Below, one piece after another: positions 34,676 through 45,655 of a stretch of 64,000 bases of DNA. The notes below the pieces were generated by a model. That model worked only from the letters and a program-made list of their open reading frames with translations, was not told the DNA's origin and searched no databases. The translations under genes and the position numbers were made by a program. This stretch comes from Phyto melanocephala (taxonomy: Eukaryota > Arthropoda > Insecta > Diptera > Rhinophoridae), in the NCBI GenBank assembly GCA_941918925.1, contig OW799236.1, positions 117,692,562 through 117,756,561 on the forward strand, in the 5' to 3' direction. The number at the start of each line of letters is the position of its first letter. The stretch's first letter is position 1.

Positions 34676-35232
34676 TACCAGGCACCTTTTAATTGAGTGC
34701 ATTTTGTGAACTTAAAATAAAAGCTTATATTAGCATCAGTCGTTATGCAAATATATACCCCCCTGCAAGAGTTTAGTTTTCTGAATGTGTGTTAGCCAAA
34801 GTGCTGTAGTTTTTTATAGAGTTCAACCGATTCAATATACATAAAAAAAATATATTAAACTTTAAACATAAATTGTTGGCATTGGTAACAGGTAATGATA
34901 TTAAAAATAATATTATTTTTTTTCACCTAACAGTACTATTCACGGTTGTTCACTATGGTCTTAAAAGTAAAAAGGCCGCCGCTTTTTACTTTAATTGTAG
35001 CACAAATTCATTTATCAACAAAAATATTTTCCTAGTTCTGAAAGCATTCAGCTAAAATTAACCTACTTAACTATTTATTTTGTGCTTTTTTTTTGCTTGA
35101 CTTAAATACTGTATTGGCTTTTTTGTACATTTTTTTTCGTTTTTTTCTTTTGTGGCTTTTATGATTTTTTGTGGCCTGACATTGTTATTTGGTTTCTTGT
35201 GTTTGGCCAACAACTAACCAATTGAAACTTAC
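34676..35232. other. ds intron sequence next to exon e donor
   Basis: AT-rich; nothing recognised. Confidence 0.55.
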
Positions 35233-35788
35233 CCGTTAGTGGATTAACTTGAAACGAACTATTTGCCGGCAATAAACTATATCTGATGGCCGCATTTTCA
35301 CCCAAATCCAAATCAGTAGCACCAATAACACCAACCAACGAGCCACGACTCATATTCTCTTCAATGGCAAATGCATAGGACGTACGTAAAAAACGTGGAT
35401 CGTTATCGTTGGCATCCAAAACGCGTACAGCGACACGTGTGCTGGTCTGGGCAGGCGGACTGCCATTGTCACTAGCCAACACCGTCAACTCATAATGGTC
35501 ACGTGTCTCACGGTCTAAAGGTGAACGTAAATAAATCCAACCGCTATTGGGATAAATAGCAAAAATTTGTGAAATTTCTTCCGATGACACTGCTGAGGAG
35601 GCTAAAGTATTGGCATTGTGGTTTCTATTATTTTTATTAGTTTTTATATTTTTGTTGTTGTTGTTGTTATTGTTGATGTTGGTTATGAGGGTTTGATTTC
35701 CCTGCTGGTTGCTGTTGTTGCTGATAATGCGATAAGTGATGCGAGCATTGTTGCCAGTATCCAAATCTACAGCTGTCACTTGTACAAT
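35233..35788 (-). CDS. ds: dachsous exon e (two EC repeats, poly-Asn loop)
   Basis: This exon encodes 185 codons plus one base; phase 0 in (acceptor attttag), phase 1 out (donor gtaagt). It starts IVQVTAVDLDTGNNARITYRII, then enters an Asn-rich loop of about 45 residues containing an uninterrupted run of seven Asn. Cadherin sequence resumes at IFAIYPNSGWIYLRSPLDRE, LASDNG and the linker LDANDNDPRF. The next repeat follows with IEEN, DLDLGENAAIRYSLLP and NPLTG. Apart from the Asn loop it tracks Drosophila Ds closely. AAC/AAT repeats encode the loop (35620-35710), so its length may vary among individuals. Confidence 0.96.
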
Positions 35789-37184
35789 CTAAAATTAGAC
35801 AGAAAAAGAGAAGAGTTTTTTTTTAGTAAGTTTTTCTACTGACAAACATATATTTTATTTTTATGTACATTTGAACATTTAAATTTTTAATTTTATTATT
35901 ATTTTAAATACTAAATAAGTATTATTTGTGAGGAAGTTGTAAGTATTTTAATGAAAGACTTTCACAATTTTCACTGTAAATTTGTTAACTTTTATTGCGG
36001 TTGTTGTAAAGAATATAAATTTGTTACAACAAAATCAAATTGCAATGCGCACTGTTGTTATTTGCTGTTTTCAACGTTTTAATAGAGTCTTGGTTATAAA
36101 CACCCTACTGCTGGCTAAAGAGTAGAAAAATATAATTGTTTAGTATGTTTTAAGGGAAAATTTTTCTTATTTGAAGGCGATTAAAATTTTATTAGAACGT
36201 CTGAGTTTATTGTATAATAATAATTCTTTAATTTTTGCATGTAATCAGAGTTATATAAACTGCCTAGATTACAATATTCTACTATATTTTTCAATCTGAT
36301 AAAAGTGATTAAGTCTTACCAGAATCTTTACCTGACTGCGTTGTAGTCGCGGAACAGATTTAAATTTTACGGGGATTCCATACATGAAGTAGGATATTTT
36401 AAAGAGGCCGTGGTGTATAGTCTAATTACAAGCCTAAAATATAAGTAGCATTACTAAAGTAGAGGCTATGTTATAGGTTGACCCGAAGTTCTATAGTTCG
36501 ATAGTAATTATGTAGAAAGATTCATAAATTATCTGATAATATTTCTTTACGTAGAGTGTTTCATAGTCTCCATTAAAGTCTTGTTTAAATATTTCTTATT
36601 CACCCAATTATTTCAAGCTGTTATTTAAATTTGTGGTAGTTATAGTTGAACAGTATATAACTTCGTATATAACTTTAATTCTTATAGCCTAAAATCAGCA
36701 ATTCCCAATATGTCGCATGAAATCTGTTGCGGAATTTTCTATCACAAATTAACATTAAAAAATTATGGAAGGAGGTAAAATATTTCGTAGAGGACTTAAT
36801 GAGGATATAACAGAGATCATAATTATTACCTTCTAAATAATACCAAATTTTATTTGGAGAACTATAGTAGTGAGATCTTTAAATAGTGTGTGACTAACTG
36901 TATACATTGTTAAATGAAAACTAAGTTAGCCAGAGGGCTTTATATAAAGTATGTTTAGAAAATAAAATCACACTAAAAACTAAAATTTCAGGATGACTTT
37001 TGAACTATTAAAGAGCTTATATTCCGTATGAATGCAACGTATTTCAGAATGGAGTATTCTGGGAGGAATGTAGGATACTGAACAATTTTAGGCACCAATC
37101 TTGTCACTCAGATCATACATCACAATTTTAAAATTTATTCGGTAAACGCAGGAAACAGTTTCCAAGGTTTGGTCAACTGACTGA
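35789..37184. other. ds intron sequence, no gene seen
   Basis: AT-rich intron upstream of exon e; no repeat or coding signal was recognised. Confidence 0.55.
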
Positions 37185-37340
37185 CATTACTATAGCCAAG
37201 GCCCCTGTGCATAGCGGCCACTATGGCAACGAATGGGAGGATAAGCTTTACAGGAATGGTTGTGCTGACAAGATCTCCAGATTCTCTTTTAAGAAAACCG
37301 AAAAGCCGATTTTGAAAAGGAAGAATCGGTTTATTATCTT
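37185..37340 (+). pseudogene. Possible LINE RNase H relic
   Basis: One frame reads KAPVHSGHYGNEWEDKLYRNGC. It resembles the GH-x-GNE-x-AD-x-LA signature of LINE RNase H domains, with the aspartate retained. The surroundings are unusually GC-rich for this intron up to about 37390, suggesting the relic is a little longer. Recognition rests on one motif. Confidence 0.42.
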
Positions 37341-40300
37341 CTTAGCCAATGTCCCGCCCTGGCTGCCAAGGGACAGATAACGATAGGCAACACATACTGG
37401 ATAAAAATGTTAAAAATGGTTTCATATAGACTCTACTAGACAGTAAATTGGTGCGATAACCTACTAACCATTAAAGAGTTCTTTGACATTCGGCATACAA
37501 ATTCAGCAGTGGCAATATTTTGTGATTTTTTAACGATGCAAGTAACTCCTAAAGTTCTGTTTTTTTATACATTTTATGACCACCAATAGAACTGTTGAGC
37601 TTGAAATTGTAAAAGTGTCCTAGTAAAAAAATAATCTTAATTTTGTAAGTAAGTAGTACACAATTATGCTCTTCATCGTATTAAAGTTAAAAGTGTTCAA
37701 TGTTGGGATGTTTTTTTGAAAATGTAAAAGAAGAAAAAGATTTAGTGATTACATATTATCTTGATGTAGAGCATACTAAAAGAGTATATTACTAAAATTT
37801 ACTATGTTTTTAACGAGCAAGAAAAATAAATTTTTAGCCAAAGCAACTAGACATTCTATTTCAACCCCTGTTTGCAAGCCTTAGCACCTATAAATTAACT
37901 TACTAATCAGTTTACGGCGAAGCAGAACTCTATGCTGTTGCTAGATATTAATTAGCTACTCCATGAATGCTAGCTGAACTGAAGGTCATGTAGAAAATTG
38001 CAGCTCAATGAGCTACGAATATTTAACCTCACACAATGAAAGAGCTTACCGCTATTAGTTTCAAATTCAATAAACGATTTAAAAGTTGAAAATTGAGGTT
38101 AGATTTTGTATTCTTAATATCCTTTATTCCTAACGGAATCTAATCGAATTTATATATTTATTATTATTTATATAAATATTAAAATCATAAAACCAATGGA
38201 TTCTCTATGGTCTGAATTTAATGTTTTCTACACGTTTTCAATAAGTTCGTTTTTATAGAAGGTTGTGTAAAAGCCTTGAAAGTTTTTTATTTACAATAAA
38301 TTTATATCAAAATTGTTCAAACAATTTTTTATATACAAAAAAAAATTATTCGAACTTTTAGAATGTCTACTTATGTAACTTTAAAAATGTATATTGTAGA
38401 CATTACTGTCGTCGATTTAAATATGACTTGTGTTTTTTTGGACAGAGCTTTTGCAGACGTAACTAAAAATTCATGGATTGATTCACTGATTGAAGAAAAA
38501 CCTTCCGCACTCCCTACTTTTCATAGAAAATGCTCTATTAATGCTCTATTATATTTATTTATATAAACTATCACTTTATTATTTCATTTAGTTGTTAAAA
38601 CTTTTTGGGAAATGTTTAAAAAGTTTTGTATTACAAAAATGTCAAAAGAATTTTTTTTAAACAAGAAAATTTTACGCAAATATTTCTTAAAAAGTTTAAG
38701 AACTACTGTTTAAAATCTTTTCAATTTTTATTATTTTTAGTTTAGTACAATTAACCTATTTTGACCGTTGGCGTATGTAAGTTTTATATACCCCCACCAT
38801 ATAAATAAACTACAATACGAGTATAAAATAGTTTTGGTATTCATACAACATAATAGCGATTAAAATCGTGTCTAGAAATGCGAAGCAAAAGGATTTGTCG
38901 TGTAGTTGAGTTTTTTTTCTTTTTTCTTTACTTAAACTGCTGTTTCTACTGCAGCTCTAGTCAATATGATGTGAATTTTTTTTGTAACATTCGTTCTACT
39001 TGAAGCTAGAGTAAGAAATAGTTAAAGTTAATGGTTTAACATATAGAGACAAAAGATTTTTCAAAACATTTGTTGAATTAGGAAAAGGAAAAAACGATTT
39101 TCACAAAAATTAGCCAAAGGAAAGTTAGGGCTGCTTAAGATTTTTTTCCAGCCATATTTTTCGCCATCATCGTCATTATCATTATTATTATTTCTGCTAG
39201 TTGTGCCTTTGTTTTTGCTTCATTGCATTTAACCAAATTGGGGTTAAATGACTTTCAAATTTTCACTTAAAATATAGCAGTTAACAAAGAAATAGCATAG
39301 TTAAGCTGGCGAAACTTGAACAAATAAGTTTAAAAGAAGTATTGATTTTTTCCTTTTCATTGGGCCTTAAATAAGTTTATTATAAAAGTATTTGTTATTG
39401 TTAGATTAAGGCCACTTCTTACAGTTCTAGTGCTTGTCTTAGGGCCATAGACATTAAACAGTTGTCTTTAGCAGTTTTCTAAGAATTGTAGATTTTAAAA
39501 AAATAATTTTTTTTTACTCAATCTTCTTAAGAGCAGCAAGTAGTATTTTATATTTATAAAAAGTAACAAGTTAATTAGTTAGTCTTGCGCTTGGTGTTTG
39601 TAGGAATAACCATATAAAAAATGTTGAAAGAGAAAACATAATTTTATTATAAAGAGATTCAATATATAAATGTTAGTATTAGTATTGGTATAAAGTTATT
39701 TGAAAAAAAAACATAAAGAGCAACAGATATTACAAAACAACAACAGGAATACAAAATTTGAAGTAAATACTAAATACTCGTACAAACAAAATTAACTAAA
39801 TTGGCAAATAATCTAAAACTAGGTTTTCTTAGATTTTTCCTAATATGTCAGGTGATTTTTCTTATTGTGAGGGTGTAGTATTTTACCATGACTACCTTTT
39901 TTATTCAGGGACTGGGCAAGACCACCATTCCTGTCCACCAAAAAATGTAATAAGTCCAGGCGCATGAGTTTTTTCAGGCCTTTCTAATAGTTAGTTAAAG
40001 ACTTAAAATTTTAGGTGGTTCCAAAAGTTTAGTTAGCTATCAGCAGAGTGAATTATACTGGGGGCTGAAAAAAGTTGATTTCAACATTCACAAGGACAGA
40101 TGGAATTATATATATATAAATTAGGATTCAGAATATATGTACATATAAGATATAGCAAAAGAAAAATCGAAAAAAAGAAAACATGTTGCATCAACATTGC
40201 TTAAACAAATTGTTTTTGCAAAGAGTTTTTTATGTATGGTACAACTAAATTGCCGTAGAATTGGTCCACCGCAGAACATGATAGTATTAATTACAAATTG

Positions 40301-40483
40301 ACAACTATTTATATGAGAATACTGTTATACAGTTATCTAAAACTAATACAGAAATTTGTTAAGTTGTATATAAAACTATATATAGATTACTATAACCATA
40401 TGAAATATATTAAAACTACTTTAAAACTTTTATATCGTTTTCTAAACTTTTTAAATTTATTGATTTATAATAGATCAATTTAC
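37341..40483. other. ds intron sequence, no gene seen
   Basis: This is AT-rich intron. A short frame at 38363-38566 has no resemblance to a known protein and no supporting signals. Fragments such as TATATACCCCCACCATAT (38791-38808) may be remnants of Helentron ends. Confidence 0.45.
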
Positions 40484-40600
40484 CACCTGTGTTCTGCATT
40501 CCGAGTTAAATTAAATCACACGGAATCACCATGACATTCTGGTTGTGAACAATAACACAGTTTTCATTTCATTTTACTTTGAGTGCAGAACACGGGCGAA
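40484..40600. repeat. Imperfect foldback (~25-bp arms)
   Basis: The left arm CTGTGTTCTGCATTCCGAG pairs with the right arm containing TGAGTGCAGAACACGGG, about 65 bp apart. It may be a small MITE. No target duplication was identified. Confidence 0.5.
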
Positions 40601-41291
40601 TCAGTTAGTTTTATTCATCTTTTCTAAATTCAATTGTTGGTGAACTGATGTAGCTGGCCCGGATGCCAACTAATCCTAACGACTGCCTGGAGATTAATCT
40701 CCCAGACCCGAAATAATCACACGTACAACAATTTTATGATTATTAATTTGTATTTATTTATGTATATTCATTTGTGTTTTGTATTTATAAAAAATGATAG
40801 TAAGTGGACTGTATGTGTTTATGAGGGACACTTGTTGACAACTAAAAGTTCTTGTGTGTAATAAATGTATGTGTAGTAGATAAAGCAATTGAGTAATAAT
40901 GTTGAGTTGTACTTAAGGGAAGTTTGATAACAGGGAATGGTTCCTCAACATCAATTAAAAGTAAAAACGAATTGTTTTACCTTTGGTTTTTTTAAATAAT
41001 TCAAATAATGTAATTTAAATTTTAATTGTCCGTTCTTAATATTTCTGAAGCTTGCAAAAAGGGGTTATGTTACAGTAATAAAATAGTTGATAAATTATTA
41101 CCCAATTATTGAAACTCCTAGAGTAAAATTTTTTTTAAACATTTTTGTAATAAGTATAATTAAATCTTTTGAAAATTTTGCAAAATTTTTTTACAAATTT
41201 CTATAGATATTATAAAATTTTAAAAAACTGTTATAAAATTTTTAAAATTTATCGTTTAAATTTCTTGATCTTTCTATTGATAATGAGATCA

Positions 41292-41483
41292 CTTGAGATC
41301 ACTTTTTTGTTTTTTTATAAAAAATTATTTATTAATGACCAATATTTCGCTACCAATCAATGGGTAGCTTCTTTATATAATTTGTAAGCATATTTACCCT
41401 GAAATAGCTACCCATTGTTTGGTAGCGAAATATTGGTCATTAATAAATAATTTTTTATAAAAAAACAAAAAAGTGATCTCAAG
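41292..41483. repeat. Near-perfect hairpin, 78-bp arms, 36-bp loop
   Basis: Left arm 41292-41369 and right arm 41406-41483 are reverse complements at 77 of 78 positions, the only mismatch being within CTACCAATC/CTACCAAAC. The loop is 41370-41405. Such conservation of two arms in decaying AT-rich intron implies recent formation or selection on pairing. A transcript from either strand would fold into long double-stranded RNA. No second copy is seen in the window and no coding frame spans it. Confidence 0.95.
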
Positions 41484-41569
41484 CTTGAATAAAAATTATA
41501 AATTAATTTTTAAAATTGATAATCAGTTTATAAAACTTCAATACAAATTTCTGGAAGTGTTTAATATTT

Positions 41570-41690
41570 TTCTAAAACATAGTTTTAAAAAACTGTTATA
41601 CAACATTTTCAAACTGTTATACAATTTTTTCAAACTGTTATACAATCTTAAAAAACTATTTAACAATTTTTAAAAACAATTATACAATTC
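41570..41690. repeat. Short tandem repeat, ~24-bp unit
   Basis: The unit AAACTGTTATACAATTTTTTC repeats three times well and about two more times in degraded form. Confidence 0.75.
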
Positions 41691-42929
41691 TTTTCACTAT
41701 TCTTTAGTTTTCTCAAGTTTTGTTATACAATTTTTTCTTTCCTTGAACTGTACTACCCTAATCTGTTTCTCGATTTCCATCACAATTTATTCTTGATAAT
41801 AACTAATACCTGTATCTAATTTAATTTGACTGCTCGATTATGCTTTTGTAAATATTTACCCATAAACAAACAATAATACACATCGATATTAAGCAAACGA
41901 TATTTATAATGAATTTTTGCACACAGAAGCTTTGAAATCCAAGGTTGTCTTAAACGTTTAAATAAATAATATTTTTATTATATTCGATTTATTTTGCAGT
42001 TGTCGGATTAATTTTGAGATTAATTTTATTTACATTTCAATTGTTATTTAAGCTTTTTTATGGGAAAAGTGTTTTATATATTTACTAATAATAAAGCAAT
42101 CTAATATTAAATGTTTAAATAATAATTTAAAACTTAACATTTACTGAAATTGATAAAATTATTTGCATGCCACCGCACCTTTAGTGGCGGTTAGAAACAA
42201 AAGAGTTTGCTTGGTATTTAGGGTGTAGAATAGATTTAAATTTAAAGTTCTAACAGAGTGTAATTAACTTAGAGAAGAAACAGAGTTCTTTTAAATTAGG
42301 CATGTTTCATTTAAAAAATAAAAAAGACATAGAGATGATTTTTATACATTATTGGTGCTATTATTGATATCACTTATTTGAAATTTCTGTAATAAATCTG
42401 TTAACTATTTACCAAAGAAAAAGGTAAGAGGTTAATTATTGTAATAAAAATTTCTAATGCAAAATAAAACTACAGTTCCTAAAAGCCAGCTAAATAAACC
42501 GCATTTTTTTAGAAATGTTTTGCTTTTTAAACATACAAATGCCTGACCGTCTCTCTGTGAAGCAGTATGTAGTTGGTTTCTATACAATTTTAACTATTTG
42601 TTGGAATATTTTTCTAATGACTACTAGATAAATATGTAAGTATATTGTTAAACTTTATTGTTACATTACGTTTTAATTATATGTCATTGATATGACTATA
42701 TCAGTAGTTCTTAAATACTCTTTCAACTAGACAATAGGAAATTTAAAGGCATGTTGGCCACAAATAATCATTGACTCCGAAATAAGGCTAAAAACACAAT
42801 AAACCCGAGATCAAAATAAGAGAATACAAATGGTTAGGTTATACTTTGATGATAATAGTAAATAGAATCAACAGAAAACTATTTTATTTTACTCAGAAAG
42901 AGCAGAATGTCCTATGAACAATAGAAAGA
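41691..42929. other. ds intron sequence, no gene seen
   Basis: AT-rich; nothing recognised. Confidence 0.5.
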
Positions 42930-43040
42930 TAAACGGCGGACCGAAGTGCAAGACGATGGACTGACATGGAATGAAACCAAGACAGCAGCATTAACCAGAA
43001 TTAGACGGAGGTCAATTGTTGAAGCTCTATGTCTGTTAAG
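42930..43040 (+). pseudogene. RTE-like LINE extreme 3' fragment
   Basis: A frame reading TEVQDDGLTWNETKTAALTR followed by IRRRSIVEALC is close to the terminal TWNE(I/V)K...A..R.RWR..VEALC block of the LINE class seen at 31475-31885. Only this tail is present. Confidence 0.45.
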
Positions 43041-43448
43041 TAGTTTCGAGGATTCTATATTTTTATACTCAGCATTCTATAGATATATGGACATTTCAAT
43101 GAATATGTCAACCACGACTGTAAAAATAAAAACTCTTGAAAGTTTTTCAATATAAGTTTATTGATAAAAAAAAACGCTCAAATTTTACTATGCGCAGGTA
43201 TTAAGAGCTTATTAAATTCTTTTAAGAGCAACAATAAGAGTTTAATCTGATTATCGCTTTGACTTATTTTAAAGAATTGCAATCAACTATTGGTTTTTTT
43301 GCGACTAAATTGTAAAAATAAATTGTAATTGTAAATATTCCTTAAAAATGAGGTAACAACAACAATTAATAAGATCCATAAGATAAAAGAAAATATAGAG
43401 TCCAATTACAGTATTTGTTTTTTTGATTTCCCTTGGGTGTTATTTTAA

Positions 43449-43962
43449 TGTCACGTACGTAGTGCAAAAACATTATTTGTCTCAGTCATTCATATTTGAA
43501 CAGTCGCAAGAGAACCAAATTTAGAATTTAACTTTATTTCTTAAAATAATATAAATTTTATTACAAAAGAATACTTTTAGAGAAAAATCTGTCACGTACG
43601 ATATGTAACGAACGATATTAAATTGAAGTTATTATAAAATCATTTAAAGATTGTTTTGAATTAAGTACGATGGATTTTAAATTAAAGATATTTGGTTTTG
43701 TGTAAGAAATTAAAAAAAAAATACCTCCCAAGATTTGCAGATTTTTTCATATTTCTATATATACCTCAAAATCACTTCTGTTTTATGTCACGTACGATAT
43801 ATTTTTATTTTTCTGGATATTTTAGACAACAGTGACTCGAATATAATTAATTTTTTTTAAATAAAGTACCCTTTGAATGGAACATAAAAATCTAATTTTG
43901 ATTTAGTTACTCTTACTGTTGCACGAATTACTTTACTTTATGGGAGTATAAATGTCACGTAC
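43449..43962 (+). repeat. Four dispersed copies of TGTCACGTAC
   Basis: The core TGTCACGTAC occurs at 43449, 43590, 43786 and 43953, always on the plus strand. The first three continue with G, and the second and third with GATAT. Spacings are 141, 196 and 167 bp. A related GTAACGAACGATAT follows the second copy. The sequences between copies are not obviously alike, so this is not an ordinary tandem repeat. Its function is unknown. Confidence 0.8.
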
Positions 43963-44042
43963 ATGGAAATGCCCATAGGTTTTTTACAGCACAGACTATT
44001 AACGGAAAAGAATATAAACTTAACTATAAACAGAATTAAAGG

Positions 44043-44080
44043 TTGGACTCCACATACTACATTGGACTCCACATACTACA
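44043..44080 (+). repeat. Perfect 19-bp tandem duplication
   Basis: TTGGACTCCACATACTACA occurs twice without change. Confidence 0.95.
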
Positions 44081-44950
44081 TTATAGATTACTGGATTTTA
44101 ATTGTGTACAGTAAATGTCATTTATTTAAGACCATAGCGACATTACATTTTAACAAATCAACTGAATCCAATATCCCGGCATTTGAATATATTTTGTTTT
44201 AAAATTTATTATTTGTTTTGGTATATTGTAGAAAAAATATCAAAAATACTTGAAACCAACAAGAAATTGTAGAATTTTTGTTTTTGAAAAAAAATATTAA
44301 AGAGATTGAAACAAAAAAAAAGCTGTCTAACATAAATCACTCAAATTGTTGGGCTTTTAGCATTGTTAAGTGATTGACTTGGTATATGCGACATGTTGAC
44401 ATGTCTGCTTCGCACAAATCTACAGGCAACTTTGTATATTTTTATAAAAAATAATAATAATAGCAACCAGAAAAGCAGTAAAAAAAATATAATAAAAATT
44501 AAGAAAACAAAACAGTTTCTATATACTTGCTTAAGTTATCAAACAGAAGGCGTTTAAAGTTTCTAGCATTTGAATTTGAAAAAGTTTTAACTCTAAATCA
44601 AGGCTTAAGAGACATTTTGGATTTTTAACACAAAAATATATTGCTAATTTAATTTAAAACAAATTACCATTAAAAAGTGTTTAATAAATAACTGGCATAC
44701 GAATTTAAAATGAAATATTAAAAAACAACTTTGCTTTTGGTGTGTGCCTCAAGTCCTTTATTTAATATATTTTTTTTAAGAATAAATGGCTGTTGTTTAA
44801 TTTCATTTATTTTATTGTATTTGTCATCTCATTTAAGAGTCATTGCGATTTATTTTAGTTGGTTATTCTTGTGTTCTTTAAAAGCCAAACCTTGTTAGTT
44901 TATGGCTGTTCTTTTTTTAATTTGTTTTTATTTTTGTTGTGTTTGTTTAC

Positions 44951-45655
44951 CTGTGAAGTAACTGGCATTGATTCCAACACTTTTATATGGTACTCATTAC
45001 GTTCAAATACTGGCGGATTATCATTGACATCCTGTACTTCCACGACAATAGTTAAATTGCTTGATAAACGTGGCTGCCCAGCGTCCATGGCAGTGACAAT
45101 TAACGTATGTCTTTGAGAAGTTTCGTAATCTAAGTGTCGTGACAATGTTAGGTGGCCCGAACGTGCATCGATAGCAAAAAGATTTTTTAACATAGAATCC
45201 ATAACACCAACACCACCACCAGTACTACTACTTTTGCCACCATATGCAGATGTTGTGCTTGCTGTTCCTGCTGCCAATGTTGTTGTTGTGCCCATTTGTG
45301 CTGCTTGATTATTTAAAAGTTTCTGCTTCAACTGTATTGCGGGTGAAGAATTTAGATTTGTTGTTATTTGCTGTTTCATAGAAGATGTTCCTTCTCCCAA
45401 ACCGATTGCTGCTGCTGCAGCCCTGGCTGATGTCATTGCTCCGCCTGCTGTAGACATCGTGACATTGTTCAATGTGAATGTTGTTAACTTTGTCAATACA
45501 TATGAGACTTCAGCATTTTTACCAGAATCCTTATCGAAAGCATGAACTGCATAGAATGGTTTGTCTAGTTCGAAATTTTCCGGTATTGATATGCGCAACA
45601 ATGACATCTCGAATTCGGGAGCATTGTCATTAACATCCTCGATGGTTATAATGAC
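44951..45655 (-). CDS. ds: dachsous exon d (EC repeat with ~98-residue low-complexity insertion)
   Basis: This exon has 235 codons, phase 0 at both ends, with acceptor cttccag and donor gtaaac. It begins VIITIEDVNDNAPEFE and runs through IPEN, DKDSGKNAEVSYVL, NLFAIDARSGH, LDYETSQRHTLIVTAMDAG and QDVNDNPPVF. It ends in the first strand of the next repeat (ESMPVTSQ). Between SYVL and NLFAID, where Drosophila Ds has only a few residues, there are about 98 residues rich in T, S, A, G, Q and N (roughly 45193-45484). The frame is open across it and the cadherin strands on both sides are intact. The insertion is therefore probably translated as a loop, not an intron, although a small unrecognised intron cannot be fully excluded. 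Confidence 0.95.

Noticed and set aside
38363..38566. 67-residue frame (MSTYVTLKMYIVD...) as a nested small gene
   Set aside because: No homology, no promoter or splice context, and its length is compatible with chance.
43963..44202. 79-residue frame beginning next to the fourth TGTCACGTAC word
   Set aside because: It spans a perfect 19-bp tandem duplication and resembles no protein.
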